A program made the position numbers and the translations under genes. Below the pieces are notes generated by a model, which was given only the letters and a program-made list of their open reading frames with translations, had not been told where the DNA came from and made no database searches. Shown piece by piece: positions 24,778 through 34,267 of a stretch of DNA of 64,000 bases (the stretch's first letter is position 1; the number at the start of each line of letters is the position of its first letter). Origin of the DNA: Janibacter massiliensis (GTDB lineage Bacteria; Actinomycetota; Actinomycetes; Actinomycetales; Dermatophilaceae); assembly GCF_900289115.1 (NCBI RefSeq), contig NZ_LT985196.1, forward strand, positions 716,010 to 780,009, given 5' to 3'.

Positions 24778-27700
24778 TCAGATCTTCGCCACGGTCGGGT
24801 GGAAGTAGTCGTACAGGGTGCTCGACACCGGTTCGTCAAATCGGAGGATCATGCGGACGACGGGAAGTTCATTACCCTTGTCGTCGGACATCGTCGTTTG
24901 CTCGGCATCCGCGACGCGGGCCTGGCCGAGGTAATAGAAACCAACGCCTTCAGCGTCATCCTTCTTGACGAAGACATCGAGGTCGACTGCACCGCCCCTG
25001 ATCCTCTGCACGTCGGCGCTCTCCAGCGTCCGGCGGCTTTTCGAGAACCATTGCATGGTGTGGCGATCGATAAGGCGATCCTCGTATGCCGTACTCGCCG
25101 CGATGTCTCCCGCCTTGTGCAGAGTCACGAAGATGGGGCATTTCGCAGTCTCGTCGTCGACCCTGTAACCGTAGATCGTCGAGGTGTAACTGCGGGGCCA
25201 CGTGAGAATTCGAGCAACCTCTTTGCGTGAGTACTGGCGTTCCGGCGTGAAGGCGCGGTCTGCCGCGTAAGTTGTGGCGACGAGGTGCTGCGCGGTCCGG
25301 ACGAGATCGTTCACCGCGAGGCGGAATTCCGGATGGTGGGTGTACGACTCCCAGAACTCGGGCTGCAACGCGACCACGTCACCCTCGACACGGGCGATGC
25401 CGCCGTCGTATTTGCGCCGATCTGCCTCGGAGTGGCGCTCGGTAGTGAAGGTGTCGACCGTGCTCCGGAGGGTGCGATCCGGATCCTCTGCGTACAACCC
25501 AGCCAGCTCGCGGCCGAGATCGGGTAGCGCCATTCGCCCCGACCGCAGGAGCGCGGCAAGGGCGATGGCTTCGTGCGGTCGTTTGGCCGAGAGCACTTCG
25601 TGCGAGAGGTGGGTGAGATAGGTCGACTCCACCGGGGAGAACGGGGAGGGCTGACGAAGGAAGCTGCGTGCGAGCTCCGGGTAGTTCTGCCGGGTCGTGG
25701 CCAAGAGCACGGGATCGGCCGAATCAAAACGGACGAAATCCCACAGCTCGGGCACGTGACCAACGCGGTGGTACATGTCGATGACCGCCGCCTTGAGCCG
25801 CGCAGTGCTTGTTAGTTGTGCCTGCGCGATGGATCGGAAGACCCGCTCCTCGGCGATGCGGTCGAACTGCACGGACGACAATCCCGCGATCGCGCCGCGC
25901 TCTTCAGCGACTGCGAGGTTCTTTCGTAGCGATTCCTTGTTTAGAGAATTATCTCCGAATAGGGCGATCGGGATCATGAAGTTGTTGGTGTAATTGCCGA
26001 TAAAGTCGATGACGACAAGGTATTCCTTGCCGGGGGCCTTACGCAGGCCCCGACCCAGTTGCTGGACGAAAACGATAGGCGACTGGGTGTTCCGCAGGAG
26101 GATCACCTGGTTCACGGACGGAATATCGACGCCCTCGTTGAACACGTCCACGGTGACGATGTAATCGAGTTCACCTGATTCGAGTCGGGCAATGCATGCA
26201 TTGCGATACTCGATCGGGTCGCCCCCGGTGAGGCAGACGGTCCGTACGGGGGCTCCGTTGATGGTAGCTTCGTTCAACGCCTCCGATAGTTCTATGGCCT
26301 CTTGGCGGCGGGAGCAGAAGATCAGTCCCGTCGTGCGGATCCCATGCTGTCCGTAGGTCTCGATGGCTCCAATAATGTGGCGAACCCGTTCGGGAGAGGT
26401 GAGGAGATCCAGGCGGGTCTCCTCCGTGGTCGTCGTCCCATCCTCGAACTCGATGTCGGTCACGCCGTAGTAGTGAAAAGGCACGAGCATGTCCGCCTCA
26501 AGTGCCTCCTTGAGTCGGATCTCATACGGAACGGTGTAATCGAACAACTCGAACACGTTGAAGGCGTCAGGGCGCTCGGGTGTAGCGGTCATGCCGAGCA
26601 GGAACCGGGGCGTGAAGTACGACATGATCGACTGATGTGATCGGGCGCCCGCTCGGTGGACTTCGTCGACGACGATGTAGTCGAACGCGTCGCGGTCGAA
26701 CCGCTCGATCCAGCGGTCACGGGACAAAGTCTGAACCGTTGCGAAGAGGTATCGGGAAAATATCTCCTTGGAGGACCCGCTCAGCTTGCCGTAATCAGTT
26801 CGAGGCCCGCCTAGGACCCGGTGGAACTCGTCGATCGTGCGGTCGAGGATCTGCTCGCGGTGGACGACGAACAGGAGGCGGCGCGGGCGCTGAGATCTAG
26901 CGTCCAAGGCGGACAGGATTGTCTTCCCGGTGCCGGTGGCGGAGATGATCAGGGCTCGTTTGGCGCCCATCGACCGGACCTCGGCAATCGCCTCGAGGGC
27001 CGCACGTTGCATCCGGTTCGGCAGGATCGCCGGCGGGCCCGTCACGGCCGCCTCTTCCGAGCCGTGGGGTGGAGGCGCCGCGGGGGCGTCGGCTGGTCGT
27101 TCCGGGAGCGGAACCACCGGAACCGCCTCGATCACGGTCGGGGTGGCCGGCGTATGCGCGATCAACGGGCCGTTGCTGGTCGGTGACGCGTCGACACCTG
27201 GCGCGCTCAGCGGCTCTTCTGGTGACTGCGGCGGTGGGCCTGGCAGCGCGGCCCGGCGCGGGCGCGCGCCCGGGGGGACGTATGACGCGGTGTACCTCTC
27301 CACCCATGACGCGGTAATCGGTGCGGAGTCCGCGACCTGCTCAGCGAGGAGCGCGTCGAGTTGGCGTGCGAGGTCGCCGTCGTTCGAGGACGAGACCAGG
27401 AGGTTCCACTCGTGGTTACGCAGTAAGGCGTTCGCCGTGAGGTTGGCGCTACCGACCATCGCCGAGACGGTGTGCTCGTGCTGGAAGATGTAGCCCTTGG
27501 GATGGAAGGCGGCGGCCGAGTGGATCCGCACGTCGACCCCGCGGTTGCTCAGGTCGAGCAGCTCGGCGAAGGCGTGCGGCGAGTTGAAGGCGAGATAGTC
27601 CGACGTAATGATCCGGCCCTGGCCCCGAAACTCGAGCAGATCGGTCTTGATCATGGCTAGCGCGCTCGGCGAGACGAAAGCAACGGAGAACGTGAAGCCG

Positions 27701-27861
27701 TCGCACCGGCGCAATTCGTCGCGGAGGGTGCGGAGCACGGTGGTGTCGCCACCGTTGAGGACGACCCGTGGGTGGTGAATCCTCGGCGCGCTGGCCTCAC
27801 TGGTTACGTAGCCGTACTGGACGTCGAGCGCGAGGTCCCGCGACCAAACGAAGTCAGTCAT
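24778..27861 (-). CDS. PLD-nuclease / DEAD-box helicase / DUF3427 protein, putative defence effector
   Basis: A 1027-residue three-part protein. Residues about 40-175 form a phospholipase-D-like nuclease domain with His120-x-Lys122 and GSAN (137-140); the usual Asp of HxKx4D is Gln127. Residues about 280-640 are a superfamily 2 helicase: ATGTGKT (308-314), DEVH, LLGMTATPERPD, and motif VI QQLGRGLRKAPGKEYLVVID. The C-terminal 350 residues match the layout of DUF3427. Such proteins are commonly found in defence islands, and a nucleic-acid-degrading role is inferred. The ATG overlaps the NUDIX stop by 8 nt, so the two are co-translated. The gene has clearly more A/T-rich codons than its neighbours, suggesting transfer. 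Confidence 0.88.
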   Translation of the reverse strand: MTDFVWSRDLALDVQYGYVTSEASAPRIHHPRVVLNGGDTTVLRTLRDELRRCDGFTFSVAFVSPSALAMIKTDLLEFRGQGRIITSDYLAFNSPHAFAELLDLSNRGVDVRIHSAAAFHPKGYIFQHEHTVSAMVGSANLTANALLRNHEWNLLVSSSNDGDLARQLDALLAEQVADSAPITASWVERYTASYVPPGARPRRAALPGPPPQSPEEPLSAPGVDASPTSNGPLIAHTPATPTVIEAVPVVPLPERPADAPAAPPPHGSEEAAVTGPPAILPNRMQRAALEAIAEVRSMGAKRALIISATGTGKTILSALDARSQRPRRLLFVVHREQILDRTIDEFHRVLGGPRTDYGKLSGSSKEIFSRYLFATVQTLSRDRWIERFDRDAFDYIVVDEVHRAGARSHQSIMSYFTPRFLLGMTATPERPDAFNVFELFDYTVPYEIRLKEALEADMLVPFHYYGVTDIEFEDGTTTTEETRLDLLTSPERVRHIIGAIETYGQHGIRTTGLIFCSRRQEAIELSEALNEATINGAPVRTVCLTGGDPIEYRNACIARLESGELDYIVTVDVFNEGVDIPSVNQVILLRNTQSPIVFVQQLGRGLRKAPGKEYLVVIDFIGNYTNNFMIPIALFGDNSLNKESLRKNLAVAEERGAIAGLSSVQFDRIAEERVFRSIAQAQLTSTARLKAAVIDMYHRVGHVPELWDFVRFDSADPVLLATTRQNYPELARSFLRQPSPFSPVESTYLTHLSHEVLSAKRPHEAIALAALLRSGRMALPDLGRELAGLYAEDPDRTLRSTVDTFTTERHSEADRRKYDGGIARVEGDVVALQPEFWESYTHHPEFRLAVNDLVRTAQHLVATTYAADRAFTPERQYSRKEVARILTWPRSYTSTIYGYRVDDETAKCPIFVTLHKAGDIAASTAYEDRLIDRHTMQWFSKSRRTLESADVQRIRGGAVDLDVFVKKDDAEGVGFYYLGQARVADAEQTTMSDDKGNELPVVRMILRFDEPVSSTLYDYFHPTVAKI

Positions 27862-28282
27862 CGCCGAGGTCGGCCGTGACGATCCGCACCGCAGGTACAT
27901 CCGCGGGCGCCCACTCGAGGTGCGCGAGATCCTTGGGCCGTTGCCACCTGACCTCAGTGTGCTCGGTCAGGGTGGGCGTCCCTGCCGCGAGAGTGCAGTA
28001 GAAGGACGTGAGGGACACGAGCCCGAACTCGTATTGGTGGTCGGTGGTGGTAATCCGTCGGCCCACGGTAATCGCGCACTCGAGCTCTTCGTTGATTTCC
28101 CGAGCCAAAGCAACTTCGGGCTGCTCGCCCTCCTCGATCTTTCCGCCCGGGAACTCCCACAACCCAGCCAGCGGGCCGTGGCTCCCCCGGCGAGCACATA
28201 GGACATGCCCCTCGTGGACGATCACGGCGGCGACGACCCGGATGTGGCGTGCGACCGGAGCGTCGGTCTCGGTCCCAGACAT
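27854..28282 (-). CDS. NUDIX hydrolase (MutT-like)
   Basis: A 142-residue NUDIX enzyme expected to hydrolyse a nucleoside diphosphate derivative or damaged NTP. The Nudix box runs from Gly47 (FPGGKIEEGE) through Arg61-Glu62-Ile-x-Glu65-Glu66, with all metal-binding glutamates kept. The late Gly of GX5EX7REUXEEXGU is Glu68 here. The fold resembles MutT/NudG (HVLCARRGSHGPLAGLWEFPGG). No ribosome site precedes the ATG, but a TAGCCT -10 box lies 6 nt upstream, implying a leaderless transcript. The pairing with the overlapping helicase suggests a shared function, perhaps nucleotide-signal control in a defence unit (inference). Confidence 0.9.
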   Translation of the reverse strand: MSGTETDAPVARHIRVVAAVIVHEGHVLCARRGSHGPLAGLWEFPGGKIEEGEQPEVALAREINEELECAITVGRRITTTDHQYEFGLVSLTSFYCTLAAGTPTLTEHTEVRWQRPKDLAHLEWAPADVPAVRIVTADLGDD

Positions 28283-28288
28283 GGCGCC

Positions 28289-28294
28289 AGGCTA
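28289..28294 (-). promoter_or_regulatory. Leaderless -10 box of the NUDIX-helicase operon
   Basis: On the minus strand TAGCCT is followed by 6 nt and the ATG of the NUDIX gene. The spacing fits transcription starting at the start codon. Confidence 0.5.
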
Positions 28295-28407
28295 GGGGAT
28301 GGGTTTGCCGGTCCCCCCGTGGCAGCTCGCGCCGGAGAAACTGCGTTGTGGAGGAGTCACAACTGCGGCGTCCCACTCGTCGTCGTGCGTGACTGGGGGA
28401 TCGGTGC

Positions 28408-29787
28408 TCACCGGGTCGCGCCGGTGACCGCCCAGGCGTCGTCCCGCACCCGGTGCCGCAGGAGCAACCCGCGCACGAGCATGAACCCGGTGAACCCGAC
28501 CCACAGCAGCGCCGTCACCGCCGCCGCACCGCTCAGCCCCCAGGCGTCCCCGGACACCGACCGCCCGACCAGCAGCACGAGCCCGACGACCGGCAGGTAC
28601 GCCAGCAGCTGCACCACCGACGCGACCGCCAGCCAGCGCCCGTCCCCGGCACCGATGAGCACCCCGTCGATGACGAACACGTACCCGCTCAGCGGCTGCG
28701 TCACCGCCACGACGACGAGCGCCGCCGCGATCGCCGAGCGCACCGCCGGGTCGGGCGTGAACATCGCCGGCAGCACCGGCGCCAGCGCGAGCACCGCCAC
28801 CCCGAGCACCACCCCGCCCCACACGCCCCAGCGCACCATGAGGCCCGTCGCCGCCCGCGTCGCCCGGACGTCCCCCGCGCCGAGCGCGCGCCCGGTCAGC
28901 GCCTGCGCCGCGATCGCCAGCGCGTCGAGCGCGAACGTCAGCGTCGACCAGATCGTCGCCGTGACCTGATGGGCCGCCAGCGGCACGTCGCCGAACCGCG
29001 CTGCCACCCACACGGTGAGCAGCAGCACCGCCCGCAGCGCGACGGTCCGCACGAGCAGCGGCACCCCGCCGCCGAACGCCCGCACGACCGCCCCGAGGTC
29101 CGGCCGCAGCCCCGCCCCGGCAGCGGCCGCCCGGCGCGCCACGACGACCAGCAGCGCGATCGCCATTCCCCACTGCGCGAGGACGGTCGCCCACGCCGAT
29201 CCGGGCACGCCCCACCCGAGCCCACGGACGAACCACACGCACAGCACCGCGTTTCCCGTGAAACCAAGCGTCGCGACGAGCATCGGCGTCCGGGTGTCCT
29301 GCAGCCCGCGCAGCACCCCCGTCGCGGCGAGGACGAGGAACATCGCCGGCACCCCCATCGCACTGATCCGCAGGTAGGTCCCGGCCACGCCGGTCACCGC
29401 ACCGCTCGCGCCGAACGCCCCCGCGAACGCCGGCGCCCCCAGCGCGAGCACCCCCGCGACGACCGCGCCGATCCCGGCGGCGAGCCACACCCCCGCCAAG
29501 CCCGCGGCCAGCGCCCCGGCGGTCGACCCCGCCCCGACCTGCCGGGCGACCGAGCCCGTCGTGCCGTACGCGAGGAAGACGAAGAGGTTGACGGCGGTGA
29601 GCAGCACCGCGCTCGCGACCCCGAGTGCCGCCAGCGGCACGGTCCCCAGGTGCCCGACGACGGCCGAGTCGACGAGGAGGAACAGCGGTTCCGCCACCAG
29701 CGCCACGAACGCCGGCACGGCGAGCCCGAGCACCTCCCGCGGCCCGATCGAGATCGCCTCCGCAGGCCCATGAACCGCCCCGCTCAC
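28408..29787 (-). CDS. MATE-family efflux protein (DinF/NorM type)
   Basis: A 459-residue membrane protein with twelve predicted spans arranged as two repeats, typical of multidrug and toxin extrusion transporters driven by Na+ or H+. Recognisable parts are VPAFVALVAEPLFLLVDSAVVGHLGTVPLAALGVA near the N-terminus (key VDSAVVGHLG) and the second-half LLTVWVAARFGDVPLAAHQVT. The GTG start overlaps the regulator stop by 4 nt (GTGA), so the two are co-transcribed. The substrate is unknown. The DinF-like branch is suggested by the VVGHLG...AALG motif. Confidence 0.9.
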   Translation of the reverse strand: MSGAVHGPAEAISIGPREVLGLAVPAFVALVAEPLFLLVDSAVVGHLGTVPLAALGVASAVLLTAVNLFVFLAYGTTGSVARQVGAGSTAGALAAGLAGVWLAAGIGAVVAGVLALGAPAFAGAFGASGAVTGVAGTYLRISAMGVPAMFLVLAATGVLRGLQDTRTPMLVATLGFTGNAVLCVWFVRGLGWGVPGSAWATVLAQWGMAIALLVVVARRAAAAGAGLRPDLGAVVRAFGGGVPLLVRTVALRAVLLLTVWVAARFGDVPLAAHQVTATIWSTLTFALDALAIAAQALTGRALGAGDVRATRAATGLMVRWGVWGGVVLGVAVLALAPVLPAMFTPDPAVRSAIAAALVVVAVTQPLSGYVFVIDGVLIGAGDGRWLAVASVVQLLAYLPVVGLVLLVGRSVSGDAWGLSGAAAVTALLWVGFTGFMLVRGLLLRHRVRDDAWAVTGATR

Positions 29788-30674
29788 GCCTCGCCCTCCG
29801 ACCCCGGCACCGGCGCCGCGTCCGCCTCGAGCGCGAGCAGCATCTCCAGCCGCGCCTGGGGGTCGTCGAGCTCCGCCCCGAGCACCGACCGCAGCTGCCC
29901 GAGCCGGTACCCCACCGTCTGCGGATGGATGAACAGCTCGGCCGCCACCGGGCCGCGCTGACCCCAGTGCCGCAGCCACGACCGCAACGTCTCGAGCAGC
30001 CGGTCCCGCTGCGCCGGCCGCAGCTCGTCGAGCGCCGCGAGCCGCCGGCGCCGGATCTCGGCCACCGCGACCGGGTCGGCCGTGAGCGCGAGCGCCGCGA
30101 GGTGGTCCTCCGCCCGCACGGGCGCCGCGGTCGCCACCGCCAGCGGCAGCACCCGCTCGGCCAGCCGGACCGACGAGGCCACAACGTCTCTCGCCACCGA
30201 CGGCCCGATCGTCGCCGCCCCCTCGACGACCTCCGCCAGCCACTCCTCGTCCTCCGCCGCGACGAGCGCGAGAACGTTCCCGGCCCGCCGAAGCACCAGC
30301 CCGCGCTCGCCGAGCCGTCCGGCCATGGACCCCGGGACGAGCACCGCCCGGTACGCCGCCGCCAGCTCGATCCCCGCCGCCCGCGCGGCCGCGGTGACCG
30401 CCGGCCGGTCCGCCCCGTCGACGAGCAGCTCCGCCAGGTGCTCCCGCCGCCGCGCCGCCTCCTGGGCCTGCTCGACCGTCGCCGCGACGAGGGCGGCGAC
30501 CTCGGCGCGGAGGACCCTGGCCGCCTCGTGGGCGGCCGCGCCCTCGGCCGCCATCGACGCCGCGACGAGACCGACGACCCGGTCGACCTCGCCCCCGACC
30601 TCGTCGCCGGGCCCTCGCGGTTCGCTCGCCGACGCACCCGCCGTCGATCCGGCGTCCTGACCGTCGGGACCCAT
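29784..30674 (-). CDS. PucR-type helix-turn-helix transcriptional regulator
   Basis: A 296-residue protein with an Ala-rich helical N-terminal half and a C-terminal PucR HTH-30 domain (LRSWLRHWGQRGPVAAELFIHPQTVGYRLGQLRSVLG, key HPQTVGYRLGQL). The family activates or represses catabolic and transport genes. A GAGGGAGGA ribosome site precedes the ATG. Its overlap with the MATE gene suggests it controls that exporter. It is divergent from the Bat-like operon, sharing a 143-nt intergenic region with a TACGGT -10 candidate on the minus strand. Confidence 0.85.
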   Translation of the reverse strand: MGPDGQDAGSTAGASASEPRGPGDEVGGEVDRVVGLVAASMAAEGAAAHEAARVLRAEVAALVAATVEQAQEAARRREHLAELLVDGADRPAVTAAARAAGIELAAAYRAVLVPGSMAGRLGERGLVLRRAGNVLALVAAEDEEWLAEVVEGAATIGPSVARDVVASSVRLAERVLPLAVATAAPVRAEDHLAALALTADPVAVAEIRRRRLAALDELRPAQRDRLLETLRSWLRHWGQRGPVAAELFIHPQTVGYRLGQLRSVLGAELDDPQARLEMLLALEADAAPVPGSEGEA

Positions 30675-30817
30675 CCGTCCTCCCTCGTCGGTGCGCGCTC
30701 TCGGTCAGCTGCACCGTAGATGCCGGATCGAGGCTCCCTTGGATGGACCCCGGGGGCACGGGCACCCCGATCTTTGCAAGGATGCCGCCGACCGGTCTTT
30801 CCATTCGGGGGAGTGAG

Positions 30818-31876
30818 ATGAACCAGCCGCGCGACCACCGTGAGCCGACCCCGCCGCCGGGCCCGGTCGCCGGACCGTCGGCGACGCCGAGCGGCGCCCC
30901 CGTCCCGAAGGTCGACCCCCGGGCGGCGCGGGCCGCGGTCGAGGCCGTCCAGCGGGCCGTCGGCCGCACGGTCGTCGGTCAGGAACGGCTGCGGGAGACC
31001 CTGCTGCTGGGCCTGGTCACCGGCGGTCACGTCCTCCTGGAGTCGGTGCCGGGCCTGGCGAAGACGACCGCCGCGCACGCGCTCGCCTCGGCGATCGGCG
31101 GCTCGTTCAACCGCATCCAGTGCACCCCCGACCTGCTGCCGAGCGACATCGTCGGCACCCAGATCTACGACGCGGCGCGCGGCGAGTTCGTCACCCGGCT
31201 CGGCCCGGTCCACGCCAACGTCGTCCTGCTCGACGAGATCAACCGCTCGAGCGCGAAGACCCAGAGCGCGATGCTCGAGGCGATGCAGGAGCGGCAGACG
31301 TCCATCGGCGGGGCGATCCACAAGGTGCCCCAGCCGTTCCTCGTCCTGGCGACGCAGAACCCCATCGAGCAGGAGGGCACCTACCGGCTGCCCGAGGCCC
31401 AGCTCGACCGGTTCATGGTCAAGGACGTCCTCGACTACCCGACGCCGGACCAAGAGGCGGAGATCATCCGCCGGCTCGACGCCGGGGTCTTCGAGGAGGC
31501 CGTCCGCGCGGTCATCAGCCTCGACGACGTCCGCACCCTCCAGCGCAGCGCCGCCGCCGTCCACCTCGAACGGTCGATCGTCGGCTACATCACCCACCTC
31601 GTCGCCGCCACCCGGGATCCGCGCCGCTGGCTGCCGCCGGAACTGGCCCGCTACGTCGAGGTCGGGGCGAGCCCGCGCGCCTCGATCGCCTTCGCCCGGG
31701 CTGCCCGGGCCGCCGCCCTCATCCGGGGCCGTGACCACGTCATCCCCGAGGACGTGCGGCACCTGGCGCACCGGGTGCTGCGGCACCGGATCGTCCTGTC
31801 GTACGAGGCGACGGCCGACGAGGTCCCGGTCGAGCGGATCATCGACGGCTTCGTCGGCGCCCTGCGCACCCCCTGA
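30818..31876 (+). CDS. MoxR-family AAA+ ATPase (Bat-type operon)
   Basis: A 352-residue MoxR ATPase: a Pro-rich N-terminal tail, then the P-loop in LESVPGLAKTTAAHALA (a GLAKT variant of GxGKT), Walker B LLDEINRSSAKTQSAMLEAM, and sensor ATQNPIEQEGTYRLPEAQLDRF. The GLAKT form is common in Bat-associated MoxR proteins. It leads a six-gene, partly overlapping operon with DUF58, membrane, vWA, vWA and TPR-like proteins. Such operons are tied to envelope or stress functions in other bacteria. It differs from the T7SS-linked MoxR at 2974, which has GTGKT. Confidence 0.95.
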   Translation: MNQPRDHREPTPPPGPVAGPSATPSGAPVPKVDPRAARAAVEAVQRAVGRTVVGQERLRETLLLGLVTGGHVLLESVPGLAKTTAAHALASAIGGSFNRIQCTPDLLPSDIVGTQIYDAARGEFVTRLGPVHANVVLLDEINRSSAKTQSAMLEAMQERQTSIGGAIHKVPQPFLVLATQNPIEQEGTYRLPEAQLDRFMVKDVLDYPTPDQEAEIIRRLDAGVFEEAVRAVISLDDVRTLQRSAAAVHLERSIVGYITHLVAATRDPRRWLPPELARYVEVGASPRASIAFARAARAAALIRGRDHVIPEDVRHLAHRVLRHRIVLSYEATADEVPVERIIDGFVGALRTP

Positions 31877-31888
31877 CCCGGGCGCGCC

Positions 31889-32758
31889 ATGCCCTCGCTC
31901 GTCCGCAAGGTCCGCACGTCGCTGTCGATCCACGCCCGGCGCGCGACGATCGGGCTGCTCGACGGCGGGTACGCCTCGATCCACACCGGCCGCAGCCACG
32001 ACTTCGACGACCTGCGCGAGTACGTCGCCGGTGACGACGTCCGGGACATCGACTGGAAGGCGAGCGCCCGGCACGGTGCGCCGCTGGTCAAGCGGTACGT
32101 CGCCGAGCGCCGGCACGTCATCCGGTGCGTCGTCCCCACGGGTCGGGAGATGGCCGCGAGCACGCCCGGCGGCGAGCGCAAGGCCGACCTCGCCGTCCTC
32201 GTGTGCGGCATCCTCGGCTCGCTCGCCCTCGGCCACGGCGACGAGGTCGCGCTCGTCTCCGGTCGCGGGGGCCGGGTCACCGGCTCACGGGCCCTGGCCA
32301 CCGAGTCGCACCTCGAGCTGCTCCTGCGGCGGATCGACGCCGACCCGACCCCGGCCGCTCCGCCCGGGGACGTCGTCGCGCTGCTGGAGCACGTCGCCCG
32401 CCACGAGCGGACCCGTTCGATCGTCCTCGTCGTCGCCGACGATGGGGTCGAGGCCGACCGGGTCGACCCCGTCCTGCGGCGCGTGCGCGTCCGGCACGAG
32501 GTCCTCTGGATGACGGTCGCCGACGTCGACCCCTCGGGCGGCCGCACGGTCCGGGACGTCGCGCGCGGCACCCTCCTGCCGGACGTCGGCTCGGTCGACC
32601 CGGGGCTCGTCGCCCTGTTCGAGGCGAGCGAGACCGAGCGCACGCACCGTCTCGAGCAGTGCCTGCGCCGGCTCGGCGTCTCCAGCGCGCGGGTGACCTG
32701 CGAGGACGACGTCGTCCTCGCAGTCCTCGACCTCCTCGCGAGGCACGCCCGTGGCTGA
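31889..32758 (+). CDS. DUF58 domain protein (Bat operon)
   Basis: A 289-residue soluble DUF58 protein with an N-terminal RRATIGLLDGGYASIHTGRSHDFDDLREYVAGDDVRDIDWKASAR region, seen as key residues DLREYxxGDDVRDIDWKASAR. A vWA-like Rossmann half follows without a full metal site. It is the expected partner of the preceding MoxR ATPase, 12 nt upstream. Its end overlaps the next GTG by 8 nt. There are no membrane spans, unlike the DUF58 protein at 3942. Confidence 0.9.
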   Translation: MPSLVRKVRTSLSIHARRATIGLLDGGYASIHTGRSHDFDDLREYVAGDDVRDIDWKASARHGAPLVKRYVAERRHVIRCVVPTGREMAASTPGGERKADLAVLVCGILGSLALGHGDEVALVSGRGGRVTGSRALATESHLELLLRRIDADPTPAAPPGDVVALLEHVARHERTRSIVLVVADDGVEADRVDPVLRRVRVRHEVLWMTVADVDPSGGRTVRDVARGTLLPDVGSVDPGLVALFEASETERTHRLEQCLRRLGVSSARVTCEDDVVLAVLDLLARHARG

Positions 32759-33296
32759 CCCGACCGCCGCCGTCCCGACCGCCGCCGTCCCGGCCGTGAC
32801 CGTCCTGCGCCCCGTCGTCCTCGAGGGCGAGCTCGTCCCGACCGTCGGCTACTCGATCCTCTGGCCGCTGCTGGGCTTCCTCCTCCTCGTGGGGATCGCC
32901 GCCTGGTTCGCGCTGACACTCCTGCTCACCCGGCGCCGCTCCGTCGTCGCGCCGGTCCCGGTCGTGCGGCCGAGCGTCGTCGAGGCCGCCCGAGCCCGGT
33001 GCCTGGCGGAGATCGCCGAGGTCCGCGCCGCGGTCGAGCGAGGCGAGACCAGCCCGCGCCGCGCGCACCACCAGCTCTCGCGGAGCGTCCGGTCGTTCGT
33101 GTCGACGGCCAGCGGCCTGCACGCCGAGCGGATGACGCTCGAGGACCTGCGCGCCGTGGCCCCGCCCCACCTGGTCGATCTCGTCGAGCGGTTCTACCCG
33201 GCGCAGTTCGGCACGGGGGAGCCGTCGCGGACGACGGACGCGGCGCTCGGATCGGCGGACGCCGCGACGCAGCTGGTGCGGGGGTGGCGCGCGTGA
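32751..33296 (+). CDS. Small membrane protein of the Bat-type operon
   Basis: A 181-residue protein with a short extracytoplasmic N-terminus, one strong membrane span (about 42-65, LLGFLLLVGIAAWFALTLLLT) and a helical cytoplasmic domain of about 115 residues. It occupies the place of the DUF4381-type protein that lies between DUF58 and vWA genes in many Bat operons; that family link is positional inference. The GTG start overlaps the DUF58 stop by 8 nt, and its stop overlaps the next GTG. Confidence 0.75.
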   Translation: MADPTAAVPTAAVPAVTVLRPVVLEGELVPTVGYSILWPLLGFLLLVGIAAWFALTLLLTRRRSVVAPVPVVRPSVVEAARARCLAEIAEVRAAVERGETSPRRAHHQLSRSVRSFVSTASGLHAERMTLEDLRAVAPPHLVDLVERFYPAQFGTGEPSRTTDAALGSADAATQLVRGWRA

Positions 33297-34267
33297 GTCT
33301 CGTGTGGTGGCCGCTGACGCTGCTCGTCCTCCTCGTCGCGATCGCCGGGGTGGCGGTCCTGTGGTGGCGCGAGCGTGGCCGATCCGACGGGGACGCCGTC
33401 CTGGCGGCCCACACCGACCGGCTCACCCGTCTGCCCCGCTACCGCGCCGCGCTCGCGCGGCTGCGCCTGCGGCTCATCGCGCTCGGCGCCGTGCTCGCCC
33501 TCGTCCTGGTCGTCGGGGCGTGGACCGCGGGCCGACCCAGCCGGGAGAGCTCGACCACGCCCGAGGCCCGCACCCGTGACATCGTCCTGTGCCTCGACGT
33601 CTCCGGCTCGATGACCGAGGTCGACAAGGCCGTCGTCGAGCGCTTCTCGACGATCGTCGACGGGTTCGAGGGCGAGCGGATCGCGCTCGTGTTCTTCGAC
33701 GGCCGCGCGGTGACCGCGTTCCCGCTCACGGACGACTACGAGTTCGTCGTCGAGCGTCTCGACGAGGCCGCGGCGGGCTTCGACGGGCTGAGTCGGGGCG
33801 GGACCGACCCCGCCGCCGGGACCTACGCGGAGGGCGGCTCCTCGCTCATCGGCGACGGCCTCGCCTCGTGCGTCCTCGCGTTCGACCGCAAGGGCGAGAA
33901 GCGCTCCCGCTCGGTCGTCCTCGCGACCGACAACATGGTCAACGGTCCGCAGGTCTACACCGTGCCGGAGGCCGCCGCGCTCGCGAAGGAGTCCGACATC
34001 CGGGTGTACGCGCTCAATCCCAACCCGTTCCCCGGCACGGAGGGCGCCGAGCTCGAGCAGGCGGCGGCACGCACGGGCGGGAAGGCGTTCGCGCTCGAGG
34101 ACGAGGGCGCCGTGGACGGGGTCGTCGACGACGTCGAGCGGACGGAGGCCGCGAAGACCCCGAAGGCTCCCGCCGTCACCCGCGACGACCGGCCGCGCTG
34201 GCCGCTGCTCCTGCTGTCGCTCCTGCTCGGCGGGTATGCGCTCGCTGCCTGGTGGTGGCGCCGATGA
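33293..34267 (+). CDS. vWA domain membrane protein, BatA-like
   Basis: A 324-residue protein: two N-terminal membrane spans (about 3-24 and 62-79), a von Willebrand A domain with an intact MIDAS metal motif at 102-106 (DVSGS), and a final span (about 302-318) before WWWRR. This is the BatA layout, in which the vWA domain faces outside or is held at the membrane. GTG start with GTGA overlap. It is followed by a paralogous vWA gene overlapping by 4 nt. Confidence 0.88.
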   Translation: MSLVWWPLTLLVLLVAIAGVAVLWWRERGRSDGDAVLAAHTDRLTRLPRYRAALARLRLRLIALGAVLALVLVVGAWTAGRPSRESSTTPEARTRDIVLCLDVSGSMTEVDKAVVERFSTIVDGFEGERIALVFFDGRAVTAFPLTDDYEFVVERLDEAAAGFDGLSRGGTDPAAGTYAEGGSSLIGDGLASCVLAFDRKGEKRSRSVVLATDNMVNGPQVYTVPEAAALAKESDIRVYALNPNPFPGTEGAELEQAAARTGGKAFALEDEGAVDGVVDDVERTEAAKTPKAPAVTRDDRPRWPLLLLSLLLGGYALAAWWWRR

